Shown here in pieces: positions 1-7,581 of a stretch of DNA of 30,634 nt. Position 1 is the stretch's first letter; each line of letters starts with the position of its first letter. The stretch is from Calditrichaeota bacterium AABM5.125.24 (GTDB lineage Bacteria > Electryoneota > AABM5-125-24 > Hatepunaeales > Hatepunaeaceae). Location: positions 1 to 30,634 of the forward strand of contig MWJR01000098.1 of the NCBI GenBank assembly GCA_002127415.1, written 5' to 3'. Both the position numbers and the translations under genes were made by a program. The notes beneath the pieces were generated by a model. That model was not told the origin of the DNA. It was given only the letters and a program-made list of their open reading frames with translations, and ran no database searches.

Positions 1-438
1 GGATGGAGGCTGGGTTGGATAATCTGTCCGGAACGATTCGCTGCTTCCCTGCAGAGGATCCATCAGAATTTCTTCCTATCGGCGAATTCGTTCGTCCAGA
101 TGGCCGGTGTTAGTGCGCTGGACGGGCCGCAAGGGTATGTTGACGAGACGCTTGAGATATACGACAGGCGGCGGCGTTATCTCATCGGCGAGTTGGGACG
201 ACTGGGGTGGCGACTGGCATCTGAACCTCAGGGAGCTTTCTACCTTCTGGCCGACGTCAGCTCGACCGGGATGGATGGTATGACACTGGCTGAAAGGCTG
301 CTGGATGAGGCCGGAGTGGCGGTCACGCCCGGGGTGGATTTTGGCGAGATTGCCACAACCTTTATCCGGTTCTCGTATGCCACAGCCATTGAACGGATAG
401 AAGAAGGGGTGAGAAGAATAGAGGATTGGCTTAGGTAG
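1..438 (+). CDS. class I/II PLP aminotransferase, 3' part (5' end outside window)
   Basis: Frame 1 is open from the first base to a TAG at 436-438, giving the last 145 residues of an aspartate-aminotransferase-like (fold type I, class I/II) enzyme. It begins with GWRLGWI, which in this family lies just after the PLP-binding lysine motif, so the catalytic lysine is outside the window. The C-terminal small domain follows: GAFYLLADVS, then VAVTPGVDFG near residues 107-116, then FIRFSYA, the region carrying the carboxylate-binding arginine. An ATG at 100 is internal, because homology-like sequence continues upstream of it. Substrate cannot be assigned. Nearly 1 kb of non-coding sequence separates it from the polysaccharide genes, so it is probably not part of that operon. 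Family assignment is firm; function is open. Confidence 0.85.
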   Translation, partial: GWRLGWIICPERFAASLQRIHQNFFLSANSFVQMAGVSALDGPQGYVDETLEIYDRRRRYLIGELGRLGWRLASEPQGAFYLLADVSSTGMDGMTLAERLLDEAGVAVTPGVDFGEIATTFIRFSYATAIERIEEGVRRIEDWLR

Positions 439-500
439 CTTAGCCCCTGTGGGAGACATAAGTAGCTAAGAGTGACTTAAGTAGTTTAGCCCCTTGTGGG
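436..500. repeat. imperfect direct repeat overlapping the aminotransferase stop codon
   Basis: TAGCTTAGCCCCTGTGGG at 436-453 recurs as TAGTTTAGCCCCTTGTGGG at 482-500, with one substitution and one inserted T. A related AGTAGCTAAG lies between them at 461-470. The first copy supplies the stop codon of the upstream aminotransferase. Copy spacing is 46 bp. This may be a remnant of an interspersed repeat family. Confidence 0.6.
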
Positions 501-510
501 CGGCTTTCAA

Positions 511-532
511 TGTCAGACGGGGATGCCTGACA
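511..532. repeat. small inverted repeat TGTCAG/CTGACA
   Basis: Six-base perfect arms (511-516 and 527-532) flank a 10-base loop. No T-tract follows, so it does not look like a terminator. A palindrome with related sequence lies at 761-773. Confidence 0.4.
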
Positions 533-760
533 CCACGATAAATGACGCGCATCTGACCGGCGCGATAAATTGCGTCACTGCCGGTTATGGATATTAACAT
601 TACCCATAATAGGTCAGCCGGTGTGCCTGGAAAAGAGGACTGCAACTCGGGATCTACACCGGTTAAAGACGCTGTAACTCAGGTCCACAGCTATCTCAAA
701 GTCTGCCCATCATCAATCTTCCTTTAACATCACCGTATCATACAGCGACCTGGCGTTGAG

Positions 761-773
761 CCTGTCAGACAGG
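761..773. repeat. palindrome CCTGTC-A-GACAGG
   Basis: A perfect 6-bp dyad around a central A. It shares CTGTCAG-type sequence with the inverted repeat at 511-532. It could be a protein-binding dyad or part of a repetitive element; nothing in the window decides between these. Confidence 0.4.
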
Positions 774-1390
774 CACCCGCTCTATCGTGTCTCGTTCAGC
801 CGCATCACAAGTTATGGTTTCGCTGAGGAGTCTGGGGGAAAGGCGGTTAATAGGGATCTTTGAGACCTCACGTTCAGCACCGGCCCGGTTTAGCTCTACC
901 AAACCTGATTGATTGCAAGAAGTTGACCAGTATCACCATTATTGCGTTGGGCAGAGTGTAAGATATCAGGGTTTATCACCGCTACGCTTGGAAAGCCTCC
1001 CGATTATGTCGTTATAGTCGTGTGACTTCGCGTGAGACCATTGGCTCGGTCGAAACAGGTTGATTTCCAGACCTGAACCGATAAGACCAGAATGGCATTT
1101 GGATGCTGATGGATTCTTGCGATCGTTACAGTTGGATAATTTGGGCGAAATAAAAGGTTCAAATACTTGACTTAAAGCGGGGTAATTTAGTAACTTTCCT
1201 GCTTGTATTTATTATTTTCTTGCGGAGGTTTTGCTGGTCTGTTTGGGTGCATTGATTCAACTTCATTCTCTTGATTATGCCTCAGATCACATTGGCTTTG
1301 CCAATTCATCTGACCAGAGGAAGAACCGGGCAATAGTCGGTCATCATTAACTAAGAAACTGAGATTCAAGCACTTAGATGAAGAAAGGTA

Positions 1391-1396
1391 TATAAT
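1391..1396 (+). promoter_or_regulatory. candidate -10 box immediately before wzm
   Basis: A perfect TATAAT lies eight bases before the wzm ATG at 1405. The -35 region is weak: the best match is TTCAAG at 1365-1370 with a long 20-base spacer. Transcription from here would begin almost at the start codon, giving a leaderless or nearly leaderless mRNA. The nearest purine-rich stretch (AAGAAAGG, 1381-1388) is 16 bases away, too far for a normal ribosome binding site. It could also be chance. Confidence 0.3.
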
Positions 1397-1404
1397 CAGT
1401 TCAT

Positions 1405-2253
1405 ATGAATCGCAGAAATAGCACTACTGTTGATCTTCCGACCATCATCATAAAGCCGAGCCGAGGTTGGGTGTCACTCAAGCTCAGGGAGGTGTGGGAG
1501 TATCACGAACTCCTTTACTTCCTTACCTGGAGGGACATCAAGGTTCGATATAAGCAGACGGTTCTGGGCGCGGCGTGGGCCATTATCCAGCCGTTCTTTA
1601 CGATGGTGGTTTTCAGTCTGTTTTTCGGCAGGCTGGCGAAGATACCTTCTGATGGGGTTCCTTACCCTATCTTCGCATATGCCGCCCTGGTTCCGTGGAC
1701 CTTCTTTTCGCAAGGGATAACCCAGTCGGCCAACAGCCTGGTTGGCAGTGCCAACTTGATTAAGAAGGTCTATTTCCCGCGTCTGGTGATTCCCATTGCC
1801 ACGATACTGTCGGGGGTTGTAGATTTCGTGCTGGCGTTCATCGTCCTGTTGTTGATGATGTTCTATTATGGGATTTCACCCACCGTCAATGTCCTTTTTC
1901 TGCCATTACTGTTACTATTGGCCCTCGTGACTGCCTTAGGAACCGGGCTGTGGCTTTCGGCAATGAATGTTCAATTTCGTGACATTCGTTACACAGTGCC
2001 GTTCTTGGCTCAGTTCTGGATGTTTGCTTCCCCCATCGCTTATCCGAGCAGTCTGCTTTCCGAACCCTGGCGAACCCTGTATGGTATAAATCCGATGGTG
2101 GGGGTGGTGGAGGGCTTTCGCTGGGCACTGCTCAAAACTGATACAGCTCCGGGAGCGATCATCATTGTGTCGAGCCTGGCGGCTTTAGTGCTTCTTTTCA
2201 GTGGTGCATTCTACTTCCGTCGTATGGAAAAAACCTTTGCAGACGTAGTGTAG
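1405..2253 (+). CDS. wzm: polysaccharide ABC transporter, permease subunit (Wzm type)
   Basis: ABC-2 type permease that, with Wzt, exports a finished lipid-linked glycan across the inner membrane. The 282-residue length is normal for the family. The N-terminal amphipathic stretch contains the hallmark WRDIKVRYKQT at residues 42-52. About six hydrophobic segments follow (roughly 55-75, 88-108, 127-155, 163-187, 198-214, 252-272), with SPIAYP at 209-214 and a conserved NP at 229-230. The ATG at 1405 is forced, because an in-frame TAA lies at 1393-1395 and the conserved N-terminus starts soon after. It is first in a long co-directional block, and wzt follows after seven bases. Dedicated export of O-antigen or capsule is well established for this family; the substrate here is inferred. 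Confidence 0.95.
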   Translation: MNRRNSTTVDLPTIIIKPSRGWVSLKLREVWEYHELLYFLTWRDIKVRYKQTVLGAAWAIIQPFFTMVVFSLFFGRLAKIPSDGVPYPIFAYAALVPWTFFSQGITQSANSLVGSANLIKKVYFPRLVIPIATILSGVVDFVLAFIVLLLMMFYYGISPTVNVLFLPLLLLLALVTALGTGLWLSAMNVQFRDIRYTVPFLAQFWMFASPIAYPSSLLSEPWRTLYGINPMVGVVEGFRWALLKTDTAPGAIIIVSSLAALVLLFSGAFYFRRMEKTFADVV

Positions 2254-2260
2254 CTTCACT

Positions 2261-3553
2261 ATGAATAATATAGTCATCAAGGTCGAGGGGCTGAGCAAGC
2301 GATACCACATCGGAGCTAAGCACAAGGCCTATCAGACGTTCCGGGAAGCGCTGTCCGATGCGGTAACGGCGCCATTTCGCAAGGTGGCCGGTCTTCTGCG
2401 GGGTCAGGCCACTGCAGCTGCCGGGATGCATGAGATAATATGGGCGTTAAAGGATATTTCGCTCCAGATCAATACGGGCGAAGTGGTGGGGATCATCGGA
2501 CGCAATGGTGCAGGCAAGACTACGCTTCTCAAGATACTCTCTCGGATCACTGAACCGACGGAGGGCTATGCTGAAGTTCACGGCAGGATGGGGACCCTGC
2601 TTGAGGTGGGAACCGGGTTCCACCAAGAGTTAACCGGCAGGGAAAACGTATACCTGAACGGTTCTATTCTTGGGATGAGGCGGGGTGAGATCGACAACAA
2701 ATTCGACGAGATAGTGGCCTTTGCCGAGATAGAGAAGTTCATAGACACACCGGTCAAGTTTTATTCAAGTGGGATGCAGGTTCGCCTGGCGTTCTCGGTG
2801 GCATCACACCTGGAGCCGGAGATCCTGCTTGTTGATGAGGTGTTGGCGGTTGGAGATGCTTCATTTCAGAGGAAATGCCTGGGGAAGATGGGGGATGTAG
2901 CGGAGGCAGGCAGGACAGTTCTCTTCGTCAGTCATAATCTGGTGGCGATTCAAAGACTGTGCTCGCGGGTAATCTGGTTGGATGAGGGGGAGATTGTCGA
3001 AGATGGTCAGTCTGGTGAGGTTGTTTCAAACTATCTGAAGATGTATTCCTCGACCCAAAAGGAGCAGAAGTGGAGTGATATGAATACCGCGCCGGGGAAT
3101 GATAGTGTTAGACTGCGACGAGCGTGTGTGCATCCGGAAGATGGCACTTCGGATGACCAGATAACTGTGCGGATGCCGTTTTTAATTGAGTTTGAGTTCT
3201 GGAATCTGGTTCCTGATTCGAACATTCGTATCAACATTATGTTAATTACTGAACATGGAATAACAGCTTTTAGTAGTAGTCCTTACCAGGAAATGATATG
3301 GAATGGCAATCCTTTACCGATTGGCCTTTTCCGCAGCGCCTGTCATATTCCGGGTGATCTGTTAAACGCAGGACTTCATCGAGTTATGATACGGGTTGTC
3401 AAGAATAATCGCTATATCATATATAGAAGCGAGGATATTCTTAGCTTTGATGTTCATGATTCATCTGATGAACAGGTGACATATTTCGGAGGGCGGGCAG
3501 GCGCGGTTCGTCCGATATTGAAATGGACGACAGAATTGCTTGATAGAGGATAG
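2261..3553 (+). CDS. wzt: polysaccharide ABC transporter, ATPase subunit with C-terminal glycan-binding domain (Wzt type)
   Basis: Cytoplasmic ATPase that powers Wzm. The nucleotide-binding domain shows Walker A GRNGAGKTT at residues 80-88, signature YSSGMQVRL at 168-176, Walker B ILLVDEVL at 188-195 and the switch histidine in VSHN (H225). At 430 residues it is longer than a minimal ABC ATPase. The extra C-terminal part, about residues 285-425, is the expected size and position of the Wzt beta-sandwich domain, which in E. coli O8/O9a-type systems recognises a modified chain end before export. That implies chain termination in the cytoplasm by a capping group. The sulfotransferase and methyltransferase just downstream are obvious candidates for making such a cap (inference). 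Domain C-terminal sequences are variable, so the ligand cannot be read. Confidence 0.95.
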   Translation: MNNIVIKVEGLSKRYHIGAKHKAYQTFREALSDAVTAPFRKVAGLLRGQATAAAGMHEIIWALKDISLQINTGEVVGIIGRNGAGKTTLLKILSRITEPTEGYAEVHGRMGTLLEVGTGFHQELTGRENVYLNGSILGMRRGEIDNKFDEIVAFAEIEKFIDTPVKFYSSGMQVRLAFSVASHLEPEILLVDEVLAVGDASFQRKCLGKMGDVAEAGRTVLFVSHNLVAIQRLCSRVIWLDEGEIVEDGQSGEVVSNYLKMYSSTQKEQKWSDMNTAPGNDSVRLRRACVHPEDGTSDDQITVRMPFLIEFEFWNLVPDSNIRINIMLITEHGITAFSSSPYQEMIWNGNPLPIGLFRSACHIPGDLLNAGLHRVMIRVVKNNRYIIYRSEDILSFDVHDSSDEQVTYFGGRAGAVRPILKWTTELLDRG

Positions 3554-3617
3554 TGATTCCTGTGTGTAATCATCATCTGGATTATGGATTGTCAACATAG
3601 ATTCATAGAGAGGTATT

Positions 3618-3644
3618 TTGACAATTTATAAATGGTAATATTAA
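3618..3644 (+). promoter_or_regulatory. candidate internal promoter before the first sulfotransferase
   Basis: A perfect -35 hexamer TTGACA (3618-3623) is followed 15 bases later by TATTAA (3639-3644; four of six to TATAAT). It lies in the 126-base gap between wzt and the sulfotransferase, which has no gene. Spacing is short and the -10 is imperfect, so this is tentative. Confidence 0.3.
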
Positions 3645-3679
3645 GGATTTAATCTTCCTGGAATTGTAGGCAGAGTTAT

Positions 3680-4681
3680 ATGTCTTTAGAAAGACAACAT
3701 CTATTCATTATAGGATCACCGAGAAGCGGGACTACCTGGCTTCAGATTATGATGGGTGCTCATCCTTTGATCTGCACTACAGTGGAACTCACGCTTTTCA
3801 ACAAATATATTGCGCCCTGGATTGAGGCCTGGAAGAGAGAGACGACGAATATTGTGGAACGCGGGTTGAATCGAGGTTTACCGTTTCTATGGACAGAAGA
3901 GGAATTCCATGAATTTCTTGAAGGTTTTCTCGATAAGGCTTACCAAAAGGTTGTTGAGAAAAAACCCCAGGCAAGATATATTCTTGATAAGCAGCCGAAT
4001 TATTCAATGCATGTTGATGATATTAACTGTCTCTTCCCCAATGCATTATTTATACACATAATAAGGGATGGACGTGATGTTGCGGCATCAATGATTAGCG
4101 CGAGGCGGACAGTAGGTTTCGGATACGGCACAATTCAGGAGGCCGGCATATCATGGGTCAAGCATGCAAGAGCTGCGCAAAGTGCAAGAAAATTTGGCGA
4201 TAGATATATTGAAGTCAGGTATGAAGACCTGCTGAATGACAGCGCCAACACTCTCAGGACGGTATTCGAATTTTGTAGATTGACAGCCAGCGAGGAGTTC
4301 ATACTTGAGGTAGTGAATAACCATCAATTTGAGTTGATGAAATCGAGAAAGCAGTTGCCTGATGAAAAGGTCAAGTCATCTGAAGGGCACTACCGAAAAG
4401 GCATCGCTGGAGATTGGATAACAGATCTCAGCTCATTCCAAAAATACCAGTTTGATAAGATTGCAGGTGATTTGTTATGTGAACTCGGGTATTCACGGAA
4501 AGGTTGGTGGGTAGAGCATATATGCCAGCATTTTACAATTCCTTTCCTTTTTAGTTTGCGAGAGGCAAAAAACAGGGTTATTAAGGCCTTAAAGAATCTA
4601 TTAGGGGATGAAATTATTAAGAGAGTTAAATATATCAGATCTAAATACTATGAGGGCACCGCATCGAATATCAAATTTTAG
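3680..4681 (+). CDS. PAPS-dependent sulfotransferase family protein
   Basis: Predicted cytoplasmic sulfotransferase that would move sulfate from PAPS to a glycan or lipid hydroxyl. The PAPS 5'-phosphosulfate loop is clear: IIGSPRSGTTWL at residues 10-21. The 3'-phosphate-binding motif is IIRDGRDVAASM at 127-138, and RYEDLL at 180-185 is also typical. Its 333 residues are a normal length. Acceptor specificity cannot be read from the sequence. It sits directly behind the ABC exporter and six bases before a methyltransferase, so modification of the exported glycan, perhaps of its end, is likely. A second, distinct sulfotransferase occurs at 9758. No PAPS-synthesis genes are in the window, so PAPS must come from elsewhere in the genome. 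Confidence 0.88.
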   Translation: MSLERQHLFIIGSPRSGTTWLQIMMGAHPLICTTVELTLFNKYIAPWIEAWKRETTNIVERGLNRGLPFLWTEEEFHEFLEGFLDKAYQKVVEKKPQARYILDKQPNYSMHVDDINCLFPNALFIHIIRDGRDVAASMISARRTVGFGYGTIQEAGISWVKHARAAQSARKFGDRYIEVRYEDLLNDSANTLRTVFEFCRLTASEEFILEVVNNHQFELMKSRKQLPDEKVKSSEGHYRKGIAGDWITDLSSFQKYQFDKIAGDLLCELGYSRKGWWVEHICQHFTIPFLFSLREAKNRVIKALKNLLGDEIIKRVKYIRSKYYEGTASNIKF

Positions 4682-4687
4682 TTTTCT

Positions 4688-5464
4688 ATGGAATGGAAAT
4701 TAATCACATTCTACAAATTAATCAGGAGATCAGCAAGGAAACTTATCGATATACTTACTGGAATATTTCTGAGTTTATATCCTGAATCTGTCAGAGATGC
4801 TATCGAAAATCTATGGAAGGAGCTGAAAGTAGAATGGTCAGTTTTGAGGTCTAAGAAGCATTTTAGAAGATTAAGAGGAAGGAAGGGTATTAAGGTTCAG
4901 TTGGGAAGCGGGCGGGACATAATAATTGGATGGGTAAATATCGATCTTGTTGTAAATACTCCAACGGATTTTAATCCTAAAGAAGATAAAGATACGGTTC
5001 TTATTGAATACGATTTGCGCAGAGGATTACCCGTTGAAGAAAATAGTTGTGAATATATCTATGCATCGCACTTCTTTGAACATCTCGAATACAGATATGC
5101 AATAAGATTGATGAATGATTGTTATAATGCACTTCGGTCAGGAGGCATCCTTCGTATAGTTTTACCGGACATTTCAAGGTGGTGGGAGGCATATCTGCGT
5201 GATGATTATGAGTATTTTAGTGAGATTGACATATTGAAGAAACTTCGTGACATTGAGCCTGGAACTGAGACTTTGATAGACTTCTGCAATTTCGGAATAT
5301 ATCAACATGGTCAGCATAAATATTGTTACGATACGAAAAAACTAAGTCTATTATTAAAAAGGGCTGGATTTAATCATGTTCAGATTTCATCATTTAAGGA
5401 AGAAATTGATTATGATAAACCAATTAGAATAAATTATTCATTATACATGGATGCGGTTAAGTGA
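4688..5464 (+). CDS. predicted SAM-dependent methyltransferase (class I fold)
   Basis: A 258-residue protein with a recognisable SAM-binding core after an N-terminal extension of about 65 residues. VQLGSGRDIIIGWVNID at 70-86 is the glycine-rich motif I. YASHFFEHL at 125-133 and LRSGGILRIVLPD at 149-161 are the downstream methyltransferase signatures, as in the small predicted methyltransferases common in polysaccharide loci. The first 35 residues are hydrophobic and basic (LIDILTGIFLSLYP) and may associate with the membrane. It starts six bases after the sulfotransferase stop. Substrate is unknown; O-methylation of a sugar is the usual role in such loci. It could instead be a diverged member lacking activity. 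Confidence 0.75.
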   Translation: MEWKLITFYKLIRRSARKLIDILTGIFLSLYPESVRDAIENLWKELKVEWSVLRSKKHFRRLRGRKGIKVQLGSGRDIIIGWVNIDLVVNTPTDFNPKEDKDTVLIEYDLRRGLPVEENSCEYIYASHFFEHLEYRYAIRLMNDCYNALRSGGILRIVLPDISRWWEAYLRDDYEYFSEIDILKKLRDIEPGTETLIDFCNFGIYQHGQHKYCYDTKKLSLLLKRAGFNHVQISSFKEEIDYDKPIRINYSLYMDAVK

Positions 5465-5571
5465 TTGCCCAAGGTATTGACTAAGATGCTCAGTAACAGC
5501 ATGAGCATTTACTTCATTAGGAATTTAACGCTGAGTTGAAATTGTGGTCTCAGTGTTATAAAGGGAATTAA

Positions 5572-6768
5572 GTGTGCAGATCAAACATCATCTTTAGTTT
5601 TTTATCATCCGTCACTAACAGCCATTCTGGACTTTTACGTAAGTTGTTAAAAAAACTAAATAATCACCTGCCACGGCATATGGAGGTAATACCGGTGTTC
5701 TGGTGCAACGAAGCATGGCCTGCATATGCCGATATATTCCCGGAGCCATTTATCTACCGTCCAGGCGAACAGGATAAAAATATCACCGGCAGGAATATAA
5801 AATTCGCAGGCCGTAATATCGTGTTGCCTCCGATTTCAGTGTATTCAATTCCCAACGGATATATATTCCCTAAAACCGGACTGATTGCCGATGCCTCAGG
5901 AAGATTACTAATTGAGTCATCGAGGAGTTACAAAGCGATCCAGAGGCGGAACGGTGGACATCTGTTAAGACGTATGGTGGATATGTTAGATGAGGATGGA
6001 CCGACAACAGTGATAAATGTCGAGGCGGATAGGTTTTACTATCACTGGATGATAGATGTTATACCCCGACTCTATGCGCTTGGATGTCTGAATGAACGAG
6101 TTGTGCTACTGTTACCTGCGGCGATAAACCAGAATCAGTTAAAGCTGCTCAAATATTGTCTGCCGGATAATGTTCAACTGAGACAGATGGAGGATTTGGG
6201 TCCTGTGCAAGCCAAGCAGGTGCTCCTTTCTCCCGTCACCAGTATTCAGGGTGTAGGGATAATCAGGCCGGAACTGCTCAGTTTCCTCCGCAGGTCAATC
6301 TTGCCGAAGTGTGAACTAAAGATTGACAGCAAGCGAAATCCACGTCGTGTGTATATATCACGAGAGAAGACGGACAGACGTCGAATTATTAATGAGGATG
6401 AACTAACCCCAATCCTCAATATGTATAAGATCCAGAAGATATACGTTGAGGATCTGACCATTGAGGAACAGATCCGCCTCTTCCGTGACGTTGAACTGAT
6501 AGTATCCCCTCATGGTGGCGGCCTCACCAATATGATTTTCGCTGACGACTGTGTCGTGGTCGAGATATTCCCCAATGGAGAACGACCACCGTGGAACTTG
6601 CCCGTTCATTACTGGGGGCTGGCGATGAGTTGCGGACATCACTATCGCTGTCTATTCCACCGAAATGAAGGTATAAATGTGGATTTTAGAATCGATACTG
6701 AACGTCTTAAACCGGTTTTAGATGAGGCAGTTGCCGACCTGGAAGTGAAAGCCCAAGTTCAGCATTAA
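5572..6768 (+). CDS. glycosyltransferase family 61-like protein (DUF563 type)
   Basis: Probable glycosyltransferase, 398 residues. FYYHWMIDVIPRLYAL at residues 155-170 carries the HW-ID-PR pattern of the GT61/DUF563 family. VYISREKTDRRRI at 260-272 and VSPHGGGLTNMIF at 311-323, followed by EIFPNG, are the other family hallmarks. The GTG start at 5572 is supported by AAGGGA at 5561-5566. It follows a 107-base gap that contains only weak stem-loops. GT61 members include xylosyltransferases and bacterial polysaccharide enzymes, so neither donor nor acceptor can be named. The gene is the last before a 153-base gap with a hairpin element. Confidence 0.8.
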   Translation: MCRSNIIFSFLSSVTNSHSGLLRKLLKKLNNHLPRHMEVIPVFWCNEAWPAYADIFPEPFIYRPGEQDKNITGRNIKFAGRNIVLPPISVYSIPNGYIFPKTGLIADASGRLLIESSRSYKAIQRRNGGHLLRRMVDMLDEDGPTTVINVEADRFYYHWMIDVIPRLYALGCLNERVVLLLPAAINQNQLKLLKYCLPDNVQLRQMEDLGPVQAKQVLLSPVTSIQGVGIIRPELLSFLRRSILPKCELKIDSKRNPRRVYISREKTDRRRIINEDELTPILNMYKIQKIYVEDLTIEEQIRLFRDVELIVSPHGGGLTNMIFADDCVVVEIFPNGERPPWNLPVHYWGLAMSCGHHYRCLFHRNEGINVDFRIDTERLKPVLDEAVADLEVKAQVQH

Positions 6769-6844
6769 TTCTTTTTAGGGCATTTTGGGGCCCGACTTAT
6801 TAAGGGGTGCAGGTAATAGCGGACACTTTCAGATCCCCCCTTAC

Positions 6845-6870
6845 TCCCCCCCTGCAATAGCAGTGGGGGA
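6845..6870. repeat. C/G-rich hairpin element in the 6769-6921 gap
   Basis: Arms TCCCCCCCTGC (6845-6855) and GCAGTGGGGGA (6860-6870) pair over 11 positions with one mismatch around an AATA loop. No T-run follows, so a rho-independent terminator is unlikely. The surrounding run of C-tracts (from about 6833) resembles an interspersed intergenic repeat. It lies between the GT61 gene and the acetyltransferase, and could attenuate transcription or be a mobile-repeat remnant. Confidence 0.5.
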
Positions 6871-6921
6871 ACTTAATGAGTTTGCACTGTCAACTATTAG
6901 TTGCCCTGATTAATAACAGGA

Positions 6922-7581
6922 TTGAAAATTATAAAACGGAAGACAATTGTAATCTGGGGAGCCTCAGGCCAAGCGAAGGTAGTTGCGGACATTATAAGGC
7001 GAGTTGGCGAGTATGAGATTGCTGGATTTATAGATGATATAAATCTGGAGAGGAAAGACAGCGAATTTTGTAATTCAAAAATACTTGGTGGACGTGAGGT
7101 ATTAAATAATCTAATTAAACGGAAGGTTCGACATATTATCATAGGATTCGGGGATTGTGTATCCAGGCTTAAGCTTTCAGAAGAGGTGTTAAAGCTTGGC
7201 TTTAAGTTGGCCAAAGCGGTTCATCCAACAGCTTGCATCGCGGAAGACGTTGTGATCGGTGAAGGAACTGTCGTTGCTGCGGGAGCTGTGATCAGTCCGT
7301 GGAGCACCATTGGTCGCAGTGTTATAATTAACACGGGAGCTAATGTTGGTCACGATTGCGAAATCGGCGATAGTGCACACATTGGCCCAGGAGTTACGTT
7401 GGCCGGAGACGTTCGGATAGGCAAGATATCTTGGATTGGGGTCGGATCCGTTGTCCGCGACAAGATTCGAATAGGAAGCAACACCATGATCGGTGCCGGT
7501 TCGCTTGTCCTGAAGGATCTTCCGGATAATGTAATTGCGTATGGGACTCCCGCTAAAATCATCCGAAAGAATGATTCATAA
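6922..7581 (+). CDS. PglD/NeuD/VioB-type sugar O/N-acetyltransferase
   Basis: A 219-residue acetyltransferase with the two-part PglD architecture. An N-terminal Rossmann-like sugar-nucleotide-binding domain (IVIWGASGQAKVVADI near 9-24, GFIDD at 35-39) is followed by a left-handed beta-helix of hexapeptide repeats from about residue 100. H144 in NVGHDCEIGD aligns with the catalytic histidine of PglD, and the C-terminus has the usual GTPAKIIRK. It uses acetyl-CoA. The start is probably TTG at 6922: an in-frame TGA lies at 6907-6909 and no ATG/GTG precedes the conserved IWGASG. It overlaps the DegT aminotransferase by 11 bases. That pairing suggests N-acetylation of the 4-amino sugar made by the neighbour (VioA/VioB- or PglE/PglD-like). 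NeuD-like sialate O-acetylation is the alternative. Confidence 0.88.
   Translation: MKIIKRKTIVIWGASGQAKVVADIIRRVGEYEIAGFIDDINLERKDSEFCNSKILGGREVLNNLIKRKVRHIIIGFGDCVSRLKLSEEVLKLGFKLAKAVHPTACIAEDVVIGEGTVVAAGAVISPWSTIGRSVIINTGANVGHDCEIGDSAHIGPGVTLAGDVRIGKISWIGVGSVVRDKIRIGSNTMIGAGSLVLKDLPDNVIAYGTPAKIIRKNDS

Larger units (their letters stand above)
439..1404. other. long non-coding stretch upstream of the polysaccharide operon
   Basis: No convincing gene is present in 966 bases on either strand. The only open frame of any size (minus strand, about 60 codons at 1187-1369) has no recognisable content. No tRNA cloverleaf or JUMPstart-like element was found by eye. The left part carries short direct repeats and small palindromes, listed separately. 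The right end holds a TATAAT box just before wzm. It may be a regulatory leader, decayed coding DNA or a recombination boundary; the sequence does not decide. Confidence 0.6.

Noticed and set aside
1155..1175. T-loop-like GGTTCAAAT, possible tRNA
   Set aside because: Flanking bases do not form a T-stem or acceptor stem, and no anticodon arm lies upstream.
6845..6870. Hairpin as a rho-independent terminator
   Set aside because: No T-run follows on either strand, and the stem has a mismatch near the loop.
7535..7570. Upstream TTG start for the VioA-like aminotransferase
   Set aside because: The added residues are the out-of-frame end of the acetyltransferase gene and do not resemble the family. 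ATG 7571 gives a usual N-terminus.
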